Position numbers and translations under genes: made by a program
In this document: positions 36,910-45,916 of the stretch, one piece after another
Layout: each line of letters starts with the position of its first letter
Position numbering within the stretch: position 1 is the first letter of the stretch
Notes under the pieces: model-generated
What the model was told of the DNA's origin: nothing
Database searches by the model: none
What the model saw: only the letters and a program-made list of their open reading frames with translations
DNA from: Flaviflexus ciconiae
GTDB lineage: Bacteria > Actinomycetota > Actinomycetes > Actinomycetales > Actinomycetaceae
Direction: 5' to 3'
NCBI RefSeq assembly: GCF_003971195.1
Contig: NZ_CP034593.1
Location: forward strand, 2,232,001-2,296,000
Length of the DNA stretch: 64,000 nucleotides

Positions 36910-38067
36910 TCAGAAACCATTTGCGGTTGCTGAATTATTGGGGTGGTCGCTAGCTTGCTGGCCGGCCTCCCGCACCGCCATAATCAAACACTCCAGGTGA
37001 TCGGTGTGGGGGAACATGTCAAACACCTGTGCCCGTTCGGCCTTGAAACCCATGATCTCAATGTCTTTTGCGGCTGAGACGAGATTGCAGGACGAGTAGA
37101 GCACCCGGTCGATGCTGGAATCACGAATCCATTCGGCAAGGTCACCGATCCCTCGGCGCGGTGGATTCACAACAAGCAGATCGGGAACAGTGCCCTGCTC
37201 CCGCGCCCATTGCCCAGCGTCCCCGGCCACAAATAGTGGTGCGCCGCCCGCGGCGATAACCGCTTCCTCGGATAGCTCCACCCCGGTAACAGTGCGCCAT
37301 GGCGCTGCCATCGATTTTGCGAAGCCCCCAACGCCGCAATACAGATCCCAGACTGAGGAAGGGTCGACCTCGTCAGCCCAGGCTGCCGCCGTTGCATACA
37401 GAACGCGGGTGATCTCCGTGTTCGTTTGGAAGAATCCCTGCGGGCGTAGGCGCAGATCCAATGGGCCCAGGCTCATGTCCAACAGCGGGTCACCAAACAG
37501 GTGGATCTCGGTTGGGCCCTCGGGGAGGGCAACGTGCTCGGGAAGGATATTGGCGCTTGCTACATCGAGCGGAAGATGCTCTGCCAACCAATCCAGATCG
37601 CTGGAAATGCGTTCGACAAAGTCGGGGGAGCGCAGGACGAAGCGAACCATGAGCCTGCCGTGTGGACTAGCCGTGACAATAATCGATTTCAGTTCACCGG
37701 TCCGTTCTGGAACCGAATAGGGGGTGAGCTTATTTCTGGTGATGAACTCGGTCAGCGGTTCGTGTGCCTCGGTGATGATCGGGTTGTAAAGAAGGCAGTC
37801 CCGCAGGTCCTGGCCGGCGCCGTTCCGCAGGATACCGAGAGTTGGTTCGGCAACTGTTCCCGCAATGATGATCTTGGCTTTATTACGGAATCCGAACTCT
37901 GCACTGGCAACAGGTGGTAGCCAAGAATCGCATTCCAGGATGGTCTCCGAGAAGCTTTGCTTCTGAGCAAGTTGCTCCTCGTAGGGCGTTGCCAAGTGCG
38001 TGCATGACCGGCACAGGCCCTCATTGAAGTAATGGCAGGGCGTGAGAGGAGCAGACTGATCGGGCAC
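36910..38067 (-). CDS. 23S rRNA (uracil-5)-methyltransferase, RlmC/RumB type
   Basis: A 385-residue SAM-dependent RNA methyltransferase. The N-terminal CHYFNEGLCRSC supplies cysteines for the iron-sulfur cluster of the RlmC/RlmD group, and the absence of a TRAM domain favours RlmC. FFQTNTEITRVLY, the SAM loop DLYCGVGGFA, NPPRRG and the nucleophile in YSSCNLVS are conserved. GTG 38067 is preferred to ATG 38097 because the family begins a few residues before the first cysteine. RlmC methylates U747 in E. coli 23S rRNA; the exact target here is inferred. Confidence 0.87.
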   Translation of the reverse strand: MPDQSAPLTPCHYFNEGLCRSCTHLATPYEEQLAQKQSFSETILECDSWLPPVASAEFGFRNKAKIIIAGTVAEPTLGILRNGAGQDLRDCLLYNPIITEAHEPLTEFITRNKLTPYSVPERTGELKSIIVTASPHGRLMVRFVLRSPDFVERISSDLDWLAEHLPLDVASANILPEHVALPEGPTEIHLFGDPLLDMSLGPLDLRLRPQGFFQTNTEITRVLYATAAAWADEVDPSSVWDLYCGVGGFAKSMAAPWRTVTGVELSEEAVIAAGGAPLFVAGDAGQWAREQGTVPDLLVVNPPRRGIGDLAEWIRDSSIDRVLYSSCNLVSAAKDIEIMGFKAERAQVFDMFPHTDHLECLIMAVREAGQQASDHPNNSATANGF

Positions 38068-38102
38068 CGCTACATCGTAACGGAGACGTATGAGCATCGT
38101 GC

Positions 38103-38148
38103 TGATCCCCCTCTGCTCACCGGACTGGCGTTGGGCAGAGGGGGATCA
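38103..38148 (-). terminator. 14-bp perfect hairpin downstream of putP
   Basis: TGATCCCCCTCTGC (38103-38116) and GCAGAGGGGGATCA (38135-38148) form a perfect stem with an 18-base loop, between putP and the methyltransferase on the same strand. There is no T run. Confidence 0.7.
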
Positions 38149-38216
38149 GGGACGGACCAGAGGGTCTTGCATCTGAGATGGATGCTTGCGCGCTAGAGAC
38201 TATGAGGCCGCTGACC

Positions 38217-39794
38217 TCACTGTGCTGGTGCAGGCGGGTTCTCGTCCAAGTGCTTGCCGGAAGCGGTCTTGGCCCCGGCGGGATCCCACTTCTTGGTAAG
38301 GGCGACCGCGCGGTCAAACTCGGTATTGATCTCGGACTGAATTGCCTCGTTGTAGGGGGTTATCAGGGAAACACCCCAGGTGACGAGAAGGGCGAGAATA
38401 AATGCCGGGATCATCTCGTACACGTCGAAGATGCCACCGGCATCCACATTGCCCCAGACGAAAACGACCACGGCACCGGTGATCATGCCCGCCATGGCTC
38501 CCCTGGAAGTGAGGCGCTTCCAGAAGAGGGCAAGGATGATAACGGGGCCGAAGGCTGAACCGAAGCCAGCCCAGGCAAAGCCAACAAGATCAAGAATCGT
38601 GTCAGATGGAGTGATCGACAGGAGCGCGGCGACTATAGCTGTGATAACAACGGCAACGCGTCCCCACATGGTGCCGCTCTGCCTACCCATCTCCTTGCCG
38701 GTGATGCCCGAATAGACGTCCTCGACAAGAGCGGAGGAGGACACGAGCAGCTGGGAGGAGATGGTCGACATAATGGCAGCGAGTACAGCCGCGAGAATAA
38801 AGCCGCTAATAAGCGGATGGAAGAGCGCTCCCGTGAGCGAAATGAAGACCGTCTCCGGGTCGGCCAGTGGATCGGTTTCTGGATGGAAGTAGGCGATGCC
38901 GACAACGGCTGTGAGAACGGCGCCACCGACGGAGAGGATCATCCAGCCGATGCCAACGCGACGGCCCGTGACAGCATCCTGCGGGGTACGCAGGGCCATG
39001 AAACGCACGATGATGTGGGGCTGACCTACGTAACCCATGCCCCAGCCGATAGCACCCAGGACAGCGATGATGGTCAGGTTCGCAAACGGATCGAGACCGT
39101 TGGCTATGCCGGAACCTGATAGCTCCGCATTGTTGATGATGTCGGTGGTCTCGCCGACACCTCCGTCGAACTGCATGACGGTAACGACGGGAACAATCAG
39201 CAGTGCCGCCATCATCAAGAGACCTTGCGCCATGTCCGTCCAAGCAACGGCAATAAAGCCGCCAGCGAAGGTGTAGAGAACAACGATGACGCAGACGAGG
39301 ATCATGCCCCAGATGTAGTCCCAACCGAAGGCTGACTCGAAGTATTTACCCGATGCGACGAGCTGGGCGGAAATGTAGAAGATGAAGAAGACCAGGAAGA
39401 TAATGCCGGCCGAGATCCGCAGGGCGCGGCCGGTTCCCGCCAAGCGTGCATTCAGGAACGAGGGGACGGTAATCGAGTTCCGAGCGATCTCCGTGTAAGA
39501 ACGGAGCCTGGGAGCAATGAACTTCCAGTTCAGCCAGGCACCAATGGTGAGGCCCACGGCAATCCAGCCCTCAACGAGGCCCGCAGCATAGATAGCGCCG
39601 GGGAGGCCCATGAGGAGCCAGCCCGACATGTCAGAGGCGCCCGCGGAGAGCGCTGCTGGGATCGGGTGGAGCTTTCTGCCCGCCAGCATGTAGTCGTCGT
39701 AGTCCTGCGTCTTCCGATACCCCCACCATCCGATGAGAATCATGATGATGAAGTAGGCGATAAGAGCGATCGTCTGTCCGGTTATTTGGCTCAT
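38217..39794 (-). CDS. putP: Sodium/proline symporter PutP
   Basis: A 525-residue sodium:solute symporter with about 13 membrane helices. The N-terminal DYDDYMLAGRKLHPIPAALS and GASDMSGWLLMGLPGAIYAA match PutP closely; the SGxxD-like early helix and MSTISSQLLVSSSALVEDVY in the middle belong to the Na+ and substrate sites. It imports proline, as nutrient or osmoprotectant. The acidic C-terminus is hydrophilic. It is monocistronic, with a structured leader upstream and a strong hairpin downstream, in keeping with independent osmotic control. Confidence 0.93.
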   Translation of the reverse strand: MSQITGQTIALIAYFIIMILIGWWGYRKTQDYDDYMLAGRKLHPIPAALSAGASDMSGWLLMGLPGAIYAAGLVEGWIAVGLTIGAWLNWKFIAPRLRSYTEIARNSITVPSFLNARLAGTGRALRISAGIIFLVFFIFYISAQLVASGKYFESAFGWDYIWGMILVCVIVVLYTFAGGFIAVAWTDMAQGLLMMAALLIVPVVTVMQFDGGVGETTDIINNAELSGSGIANGLDPFANLTIIAVLGAIGWGMGYVGQPHIIVRFMALRTPQDAVTGRRVGIGWMILSVGGAVLTAVVGIAYFHPETDPLADPETVFISLTGALFHPLISGFILAAVLAAIMSTISSQLLVSSSALVEDVYSGITGKEMGRQSGTMWGRVAVVITAIVAALLSITPSDTILDLVGFAWAGFGSAFGPVIILALFWKRLTSRGAMAGMITGAVVVFVWGNVDAGGIFDVYEMIPAFILALLVTWGVSLITPYNEAIQSEINTEFDRAVALTKKWDPAGAKTASGKHLDENPPAPAQ

Positions 39795-39837
39795 GCTTTC
39801 CTCTCTCGGCGACCGTCATCGGTGCCGAGTGGTATTA

Positions 39838-39886
39838 CCCCGGAAAGCGGGGCGCAAAAAGGGCTGCGCCGGGCGACTCTGCCCGG
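39838..39886 (-). promoter_or_regulatory. Structured leader of putP
   Basis: Within the 385-base spacer 39795-40179, two adjacent hairpins lie 44-92 bases upstream of the putP ATG: CCGGGC-N6-GCCCGG (39869-39886) and CCCCG-N5-CGGGG (39838-39852), separated on the putP strand by a T5 run. Together they resemble a terminator/antiterminator-like leader; no known riboswitch consensus was recognised. The rest of the spacer is AT-rich promoter sequence plus the opu terminator. Confidence 0.35.
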
Positions 39887-40108
39887 GGTGATGCCACGTT
39901 CGTAATACGGAGATGCTAGCGAAGATTGATCGCCAATTGTTGACCTCCGGTAAGAAGTTATACGGAAGATATCAACGAAAAACTCCCCGGCAGCTACCTT
40001 TCCCCGGAGTGCCGGTGAAAACTCGTAGTGGTGGGACTAAAGTCCCAATTTGGCCCTATTGGGTGGAAAACGTAGGTGAGAAGCGGAGAAGGAGTGTTTT
40101 GAGATGCG

Positions 40109-40136
40109 AGGTGGGGCCGCTTTCGCGGCCCCACCT
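40109..40136 (-). terminator. Hairpin terminator of the glycine-betaine ABC operon
   Basis: AGGTGGGGCCGC (40109-40120) and GCGGCCCCACCT (40125-40136) make a perfect 12-bp stem with a TTTC loop, 43 bases after the stop of the last opu gene. Confidence 0.75.
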
Positions 40137-40179
40137 GGTTGAGCTTATTACTCAGATTTCTTCTGAGTGGTGCTCGATG

Positions 40180-41178
40180 TTACTCAGCGCTACCAACGTT
40201 CATGCGGTCAGCAACCTCGGGGTTCTCTTCCATCCACTCGGCAACGGTCTCTGCCGTGTCGCGGTCTGCGTTCTCGTTGAGAACGTAGTTCTCGAGATCG
40301 GAGAGTTCTTCAGCGGTCAGCTCGAAGTTGGAGAGCATCTCTGCAACGTCGGGGTAGTCGGTGGTGAAGTCAGCACGGCCGTAGGAGAGGATCTCCTCAG
40401 CGCCACCGTAGGTGCCCTCGGGATCTTCGAGGTCACGGATGTCGTAGGCGCCGTACGCCCAGTGCGGGGACCAGAGGGTTACGACAATGTCGCGGCCCTC
40501 GGACATGGCTGCATCGAGCTCAGCGAGCATAGCAGCGGTGGACGAGATCTTGTATTCCATGCCCTCAAGACCGTAGGTCGGGATGGTCTCGTTCTGGGTG
40601 GTCTGGGTCAGGCCAGCGCCACCGTCGATGCCGATGATCTCGTTGTTGAATACGTCAGCGTTCTCAGCGAGCTCGTCGATCGAGGTGATCGGGGCATCGC
40701 TGTTCACTGCGAGAGCGAGCTTCGCATCGGAGTACCATGCGCCGAGCTCCTCGATGTCATCGCCGTATTCCTCGATGTAGTTTGCGTGGGTGACGGGCAG
40801 CCACGCGTCAAGGAGAAGGTCCATGTCGCCATCTGCGAGAGCCGTGAAGATCACGCCAATCTCAGCGTCCATGAGCTCAACTTCGTAGCCTTGCTCCTCG
40901 AGAGCAATCTCGGCCATGTGGGAGACGACAACGCCCTCGTCCCAGCCAGCCGGAACACCGATGAGGATTTCCTCGTCGGAGCCGCCACCGGTCGCGTCAT
41001 CACCTTCGGTGTCGTCACCCTCCGTGTCGGTGGTGTCGTCGCCTTCGGTCTCTTCGGTGCCTTCGGTGGTGTCGTTGCCGGCGGTCTCGTCGGCGGACTC
41101 GTCATCGCCACATGCGGCGAGCATTGACATTGCTAGTGCAGCGGTAAGCGCTACACCTGCCTTCTTTCGAATCATCAT
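40180..41178 (-). CDS. Glycine-betaine-type ABC substrate-binding lipoprotein (copy 2)
   Basis: A 332-residue lipoprotein: signal peptide with lipobox LAAC, a 40-residue Thr/Glu/Asp-Gly linker, then an OpuAC/ProX-type binding domain starting IGVPAGWDEGVVVSHMAEIA. Tryptophans in WLPVTH and LWSPHW and tyrosines nearby are candidates for the aromatic cage that binds quaternary ammonium groups. It is the last gene of the opu operon and a clear paralogue of the next gene upstream. Domain identity is high throughout, but the ALPTLH versus WLPVTH difference suggests distinct ligand preference. Confidence 0.88.
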   Translation of the reverse strand: MMIRKKAGVALTAALAMSMLAACGDDESADETAGNDTTEGTEETEGDDTTDTEGDDTEGDDATGGGSDEEILIGVPAGWDEGVVVSHMAEIALEEQGYEVELMDAEIGVIFTALADGDMDLLLDAWLPVTHANYIEEYGDDIEELGAWYSDAKLALAVNSDAPITSIDELAENADVFNNEIIGIDGGAGLTQTTQNETIPTYGLEGMEYKISSTAAMLAELDAAMSEGRDIVVTLWSPHWAYGAYDIRDLEDPEGTYGGAEEILSYGRADFTTDYPDVAEMLSNFELTAEELSDLENYVLNENADRDTAETVAEWMEENPEVADRMNVGSAE

Positions 41179-41233
41179 CTTTTCATTCCTTTCGTCGAGA
41201 GGTCGTTATCCGCGGGAGTTAACCGCGAGCAGG

Positions 41234-42175
41234 TCAGTCTTCTGCATCGAGCGTGAAGCGCTCTTTAACCTCTGGGTTGTCGTCGAGCCACTGGGAGGTC
41301 ATTTCGTAAGTGTCCTGATCTCCGTTCTCGTTCATGATGAAGTTACCGGCGCGGCTGAGATCCTCTTCGGACAGGTGAACCTGGCCGAGCATCTCAGCAA
41401 CTTCCGGGAATTCTTCGCTAAAGCCTTCGTGGGCAAAAGTGTGGAGCTGATCGGGTTCGCCAAATGCTCCTTCGGGGTCTTCAAGGTTCTTGATGTCGTA
41501 CGCGTCGTACGCCCAGTGCGGGTTCCAGATCGTTACCGCGATATTGCGGCCCTCGGACATAGCGGCATCGAGCTCAGCGAGCATCGCGGCCGTCGAGGAG
41601 ATCTTGAACTCCATGCCTTCCAGGCCGTAGGTCGGAATGACCTCTTCCTGGGTGAGGCGGGTAATGCCAGCACCGCCATCAATACCGATGATCTCATTGT
41701 TGAAAAGATCGGCGTTCTCGGCGAGCTCGTCGAGCGAGTCGATGGGAGCATCGGCGTTGACTGCGACGTTGGAGATGTTCTCCTCGTACCACCAACCAAG
41801 GTCCTCGATCGTGTCTTCGTATTCGTTGACGTAATCAGCGTGGAGGGTCGGCAGTGCGACCTCCATGAGCAGATCCATGTCGCCGCTGCCGATACCGGCG
41901 AAGATTACGCCGATCTCTGCGTCGGTGAGCTCAACGTCGTAGCCCTGTTCTTCCAGGGTTACGGCCGTCATGTTCGAAATGATGACGCCCTCGTCCCAGC
42001 CGGCAGGAACGCCAATGTGGATCTCTCCCGTGTTGCCCGAGGTGTCACCACCTGCGGTTGTTGTTTCTTCGGCGTCACCGTTGTCGCTACCGCAAGCTGC
42101 AAGCAGCCCGGCGGCAACCACCGTGGTTAGGGCAACGGTTCTCTTCGTCCGAAAATTCATATTTCCCTTCCCCAT
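41234..42175 (-). CDS. Glycine-betaine-type ABC substrate-binding lipoprotein (copy 1)
   Basis: A 313-residue lipoprotein with lipobox LAAC, a short Thr/Gly linker and an OpuAC-type domain (IGVPAGWDEGVIISNMTAVT). WNPHWAYDAYDI supplies likely cage aromatics. It follows the permease by about 55 bases and precedes the second binding protein by a similar gap. One permease-ATPase pair served by two receptors should widen the range of compatible solutes taken up. The start ATG at 42175 and the in-frame ATG five codons on are both possible. Confidence 0.88.
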   Translation of the reverse strand: MGKGNMNFRTKRTVALTTVVAAGLLAACGSDNGDAEETTTAGGDTSGNTGEIHIGVPAGWDEGVIISNMTAVTLEEQGYDVELTDAEIGVIFAGIGSGDMDLLMEVALPTLHADYVNEYEDTIEDLGWWYEENISNVAVNADAPIDSLDELAENADLFNNEIIGIDGGAGITRLTQEEVIPTYGLEGMEFKISSTAAMLAELDAAMSEGRNIAVTIWNPHWAYDAYDIKNLEDPEGAFGEPDQLHTFAHEGFSEEFPEVAEMLGQVHLSEEDLSRAGNFIMNENGDQDTYEMTSQWLDDNPEVKERFTLDAED

Positions 42176-42230
42176 GAATCATGGGTTGTTGTTGATTGCG
42201 TTCGGATTGGGGTTCTGCTGGGGACTGTGG

Positions 42231-43706
42231 TTACTTGCCAACTTCGTCGTGCTTGGATCGGCCGAATGCGGCGGTGGTGCGATCCAGGAAGATAGCAAGG
42301 ATAACAACGGCGAGACCGGATTCGGCGCCGAGCTCCATGTTGACCTGTGTGACCGAGGTGTAGACGTCACGGCCAAGACCGCCAGCGCCGACCATACCGG
42401 CGATAACGACCATGGACAGGGCAAGCATGATGACCTGGTTAATACCACCCATGATTGTGGCCCTCGCCAGCGGAAGCTGAATCTGACCAAGAATACGGGC
42501 GGGGTGTGCGCCGAACGCGTGGGCTGCCTCGACAACCTCTTTATCGACCTGCTTAATGCCGAGCTCCGTGAAGCGGACGGCGGGAGCAATCGCGAAGAGG
42601 ACCGTGGCAACGATACCGGGGACGACACCGATGCCGAGCAGCATGACGAACGGAATGAGGTAAACGAACGCCGGCATGGTCTGCAGGAAGTCCAGAACGG
42701 GACGGACTACCGCGGACACGTACTTATTCTTAGCGGCGAGAATACCGAGCGGAAGGCCGATGACGATCGCAATGATCGTGGCGACGAGGACGAGCGCGAA
42801 GGACGCCATCGCGTTCTCCCACTGGTCGACGCCGTAGATCACGGCGAAGCCGAGAGCGGAGCCGAGAGCAAGCTTCCAACCCTTCGTTGCATAGGCAACG
42901 AAGACGAGGAGCGCAATCATCGTCCATTCAGGCAGGTAATCAACGCCGTGGAGCTGCTCTCCGTCAAGCTCGTAGGTGACAAGGAACCAGCGTTCGATCA
43001 CGAAGGCAAGAGCCAGTGCGGCAAACACGGCGAGTGCGACCTTCTGGCCCTTCCAGAAGTACACGCCCAGTGCAATTGCGACATAGATGCCGCCGAGGAT
43101 GTACGCGTTGAGGCCAAGGCCTGTGGCGTCAGCAATCAATACCTCTGTTGCCCAACCGAGGGCAATGCCAGCAAGGCCGGCGACAGCAGCCTGCCAACCC
43201 TTCCAAAAGTAGATGCCAACGGCGATCGCAATGTAGATAACACCGAGGACATAGGGATTAACCTCAAGGCCATCGCTAGCAGCTATCCAGGTCTTCGAAA
43301 GGAAGCCAAGATATGCGCCGATACCGGCGAACACAGCAAGTGCGGTGTGCCTCCAGGAATAGGCGAGTGCAGCGCCCGCGACAAACAGAGCGGCAAGAAC
43401 AAATACGTTAAATCCCACGGCGCCAGAGCTGACAATCCAGGTCTCTGCCACGTAGCTGGCCATGACGACGCCAGCTCCAAACAGTGCAACCTTGGCACCC
43501 CTCCACAGAAGGAGGATCAAAACAACGATGATGCCGATTGACGCAAAGTTCGGAGTCAGCAGGAGATTCTGCAGGAAGTCGTACATCGGGTTTAGCACAT
43601 CATCGGAAAGGAAGTCCGTGATGGATCTCAGGTTTGCTTTGGCCCATTCGACGGCCTTATCGGCCCACTCGCCGAGCGGGATTCTGAACAGAAGATCGTC
43701 AGCCAT
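42231..43706 (-). CDS. Glycine-betaine-type ABC permease with expanded N-terminal membrane repeats
   Basis: A 491-residue permease; classical ProW/OpuAB permeases are about 280-350. The C-terminal part (residues about 290-480) is the normal transport domain, with the EAA loop EAAHAFGAHPARILGQIQLP. Before it lie four tandem 50-residue units, each a pair of membrane helices with W-(K/R)-(G/H) at the end of the first helix: Trp68, Trp118, Trp168 and Trp218. They lead into the usual W/KGWKLAL module around 274. It starts one base inside the ATPase stop (TAATG). The role of the added helices is unknown. Confidence 0.88.
   Translation of the reverse strand: MADDLLFRIPLGEWADKAVEWAKANLRSITDFLSDDVLNPMYDFLQNLLLTPNFASIGIIVVLILLLWRGAKVALFGAGVVMASYVAETWIVSSGAVGFNVFVLAALFVAGAALAYSWRHTALAVFAGIGAYLGFLSKTWIAASDGLEVNPYVLGVIYIAIAVGIYFWKGWQAAVAGLAGIALGWATEVLIADATGLGLNAYILGGIYVAIALGVYFWKGQKVALAVFAALALAFVIERWFLVTYELDGEQLHGVDYLPEWTMIALLVFVAYATKGWKLALGSALGFAVIYGVDQWENAMASFALVLVATIIAIVIGLPLGILAAKNKYVSAVVRPVLDFLQTMPAFVYLIPFVMLLGIGVVPGIVATVLFAIAPAVRFTELGIKQVDKEVVEAAHAFGAHPARILGQIQLPLARATIMGGINQVIMLALSMVVIAGMVGAGGLGRDVYTSVTQVNMELGAESGLAVVILAIFLDRTTAAFGRSKHDEVGK
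42957..43556 (-). repeat. Four 150-bp coding repeats in the opu permease gene
   Basis: Units correspond to residues 51-99, 100-149, 150-199 and 200-249. The last three each begin with Asn (100, 150, 200) and share the pattern N-x-(Y/F)-x-L-x-x-(I/L)-(Y/F)-(I/V)-A, then YFWKG or YSWRH and a second helix rich in Ala/Gly. Units 3 and 4 are the closest pair (YFWKG at 166-170 and 216-220). Confidence 0.75.
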
Positions 43707-45049
43707 TACTTGATCTCCTCTCCGGTCGTGCCATCAGCATCGAACGAAGCATCAGCCTCATTCCCTGCCGCGGACTCCTGAGAAAGTTCAACGGCATCGT
43801 GATCGACCTCGACGGCGGACGACGCACTCGCAGCCGAATTAGCGCTGAGATCCACTGGCATAACAACATCCTCCTGGCCGAGTGCACGCAGGAGCGTGAC
43901 ATTCGGGATCACACCGAGCAGACGGTTGTCCTCAGAGACGACGGGAACCGTGAGTCGATCGCTTGCCGCAGGGGCGACAACCTGGTTGAGCGGAGTATCG
44001 GGGCCGACACCCGGGTGAATCGGGTGAATCAGCTCTTCGATCGAATTGAGGCGCGGGTTCTTGCGGAGAGCTTGAACGATTTCATCCGCATAGACAGCGC
44101 CAGCAAGGACCCGCGAACCGCCGTTTGTTACCCAGCCGCCCGGGGAAGCAACTTCCTCAAGCTTGCGCAGAATAACGTTCGGGCCGTCATTCATGTACAG
44201 GCGGGTCATGGGCTTCACCATGATCGATGAAGCGGTAATGACGCGGGAACGGTCGACGTCCTGGACGAACCGCTCGATGTAGTCGTTCGACGGGTTCGTC
44301 AGGATCTCCTCGGCCGTGCCGATCTGATCAACAGAACCGCTCCTCATAACCGCAATGCGGTTGCCGACAAACATGGCCTCGTTGAGGTCATGGGTAATAA
44401 AGATAATGGTGCGGCGCTTAGCTTCCTGGATCTCCAGGAGTAGCTCCTGCATGTCCCGCCTGATAAGCGGGTCAAGTGCCGAGAACGCCTCGTCCATGAG
44501 CAGGATCGGTGCATCGGCGGTCAGTGCGCGAGCCAGGCCCACACGCTGCTGCATGCCGCCCGACAGCTCGGACGGGTAGTTATCCTCCCAGCCCTCAAGG
44601 CCGGTCGTCTTCAAAGATTCTTTTGCGCGCTCAAGGCGCTCAGCCTTACCGACGCCCTCAATCTCCAGCGGATATGCCGCATTGTCGATCACGGTGCGGT
44701 GGGGGAGCAGGGCGAAGTGCTGGAACACCATCGACATCGAATCGCCGCGGAGCTTACGTACCGCCTTCTTCGACATCGACGTGATCTCGTCATCGCCAAT
44801 GTAAATCTTGCCGCCTGTTGCTGGGCCGAGAGCGTTCAGGGTGCGGAGCAGGGTGGACTTGCCGGAGCCCGACAGGCCCATAACGACAAAGATTTCGCCA
44901 GGCTCAACCTCAAAGCTCACATTGTTTACTGCGACGGTAACGTCGTCGGGAACTTCGTCAAGGCTTGCTCCTTGCTGGAGCATTTTTGTCGCCTTGGCCG
45001 CATCCTTCCCAAAAACCTTGTAGACGTTCTCGCAACGGAGACCCTTCAT
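43706..45049 (-). CDS. Glycine-betaine-type ABC transporter ATPase with CBS domains
   Basis: A 447-residue OpuAA/ProV-type ATPase. It has the family-specific N-terminal segment (KATKMLQQGASLDEV), Walker A GLSGSGKST (58-66), signature LSGGMQQR (161-168) and Walker B LLMDEAFSALD (Asp185-Glu186). Two CBS domains occupy about 275-405; in OpuA they sense ionic strength or cyclic nucleotides and gate transport. The last 40 residues are an acidic, Ala/Ser-rich tail. First gene of the operon ATPase-permease-receptor-receptor; the upstream 150 bases hold the promoter. Confidence 0.92.
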   Translation of the reverse strand: MKGLRCENVYKVFGKDAAKATKMLQQGASLDEVPDDVTVAVNNVSFEVEPGEIFVVMGLSGSGKSTLLRTLNALGPATGGKIYIGDDEITSMSKKAVRKLRGDSMSMVFQHFALLPHRTVIDNAAYPLEIEGVGKAERLERAKESLKTTGLEGWEDNYPSELSGGMQQRVGLARALTADAPILLMDEAFSALDPLIRRDMQELLLEIQEAKRRTIIFITHDLNEAMFVGNRIAVMRSGSVDQIGTAEEILTNPSNDYIERFVQDVDRSRVITASSIMVKPMTRLYMNDGPNVILRKLEEVASPGGWVTNGGSRVLAGAVYADEIVQALRKNPRLNSIEELIHPIHPGVGPDTPLNQVVAPAASDRLTVPVVSEDNRLLGVIPNVTLLRALGQEDVVMPVDLSANSAASASSAVEVDHDAVELSQESAAGNEADASFDADGTTGEEIK

Positions 45050-45875
45050 CTACTTTCCTTACTTCTAAATCAATAACTTCAGTACTGCTGGTTTACGTAG
45101 TGCGCATAAGGACCGGGTGTGACGTGAATCGCGAATTGTTCCACACGCGGGTCAACCTCGACAAGACTCCCAAACTTCCCGCGAACCGTACAAATAACAG
45201 TTAAATAACGAAAATTTTCCTCGTTTCCGAGTAATCGGCACCGGCTAGGCGTTTACGGTGAATCCCCCAGAGAATTTTCAGACTCCAAATGTGACTCACT
45301 CTATAGTAAAAAATACAAGATTTCTGCATTAATGCAATGATCATGCGAGGAGTAAATTGACTGGCTCTCAAGTCGAGGTAAAACATCTTCGAAAATCCGC
45401 CAATTTCTTTGGCACCTTAGTCTGATATCCGCAGAAGCGCAACGCATATATGCAATTGTGATGCAACTGTAACGCAATGCAAGGGGCCACATTCCCGTCG
45501 TTGTGTGGGCTCCGTGGGCGACGTGCAGATCTGTGAGGGCGCATGTCAACCCTGCGACAGTCCTGGCGCCGCTAGCCCGTGCAGGGCACGGGCTACTCCG
45601 AGGCGCTAACCACCGACTATGCCTTGGCCGCTGCCGCCGATGAGCGGCAGTTGAAAACTGAGCTCCGATTCGGCAATCCAAAACTGAGCATCGCGGACGA
45701 GTTGCGACTCTGGGCTGGACGGTGAGGGTTGCGTGTCAAGAGTGGGTTAAGTGTCAAAAAGTGTGTCTTTATTCTGGGATGGCCATGCTCTCGCACGGGA
45801 AAGTCCGCGTCTGCATGCTTTGGCTGGAATTGGGGGTGTGGCCTATTAGCCTCGGGGTGGTGCTCGGTGTGGAAG
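45050..45875. other. Spacer of 826 bases with AT-rich core and a gene remnant
   Basis: The stretch 45050-45200 is the opu promoter region. The part at 45200-45470 is strongly AT-rich and has no gene. The part at 45540-45725 carries the remnant listed separately. The rest up to the tRNA terminator shows nothing. An AT-rich patch with gene debris beside a tRNA gene is a typical scar of integration and loss, but I could not find a duplicated tRNA end. Confidence 0.45.
45579..45725 (+). pseudogene. C-terminal gene remnant of unknown family
   Basis: A 48-codon frame opening at GTG 45579 right after a TAG reads QGTGYSEALTTDYALAAAAD and ends LSIADELRLWAGR. It looks like the compact helical C-terminus of a real protein. 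The preceding bases in another frame (NPATVLAPLARA) seem to continue it upstream, implying a frameshift and loss of the 5' part. I do not recognise the family. Confidence 0.35.
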
Positions 45876-45911
45876 AGAAAAACCCCGACTCTCTGATGTG
45901 AGTCGGGGTTA
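45876..45911 (-). terminator. Rho-independent terminator of tRNA-Arg
   Basis: On the minus strand AACCCCGACTC, a short loop, then GAGTCGGGGTTTTTCTC: an 11-bp stem directly followed by a T run, 5 bases after the tRNA 3' end. Confidence 0.85.
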
Positions 45912-45916
45912 TACTG

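Noticed and set aside
39913..43541. Three long plus-strand frames opposite the opu genes
   Set aside because: They mirror codon bias of the binding proteins and permease on the minus strand, which are clearly real.
42179..43541. Tandem 150-bp units as non-coding DNA repeats
   Set aside because: The periodicity is in the protein pattern; the nucleotide copies are diverged and keep frame, so they are coding repeats.
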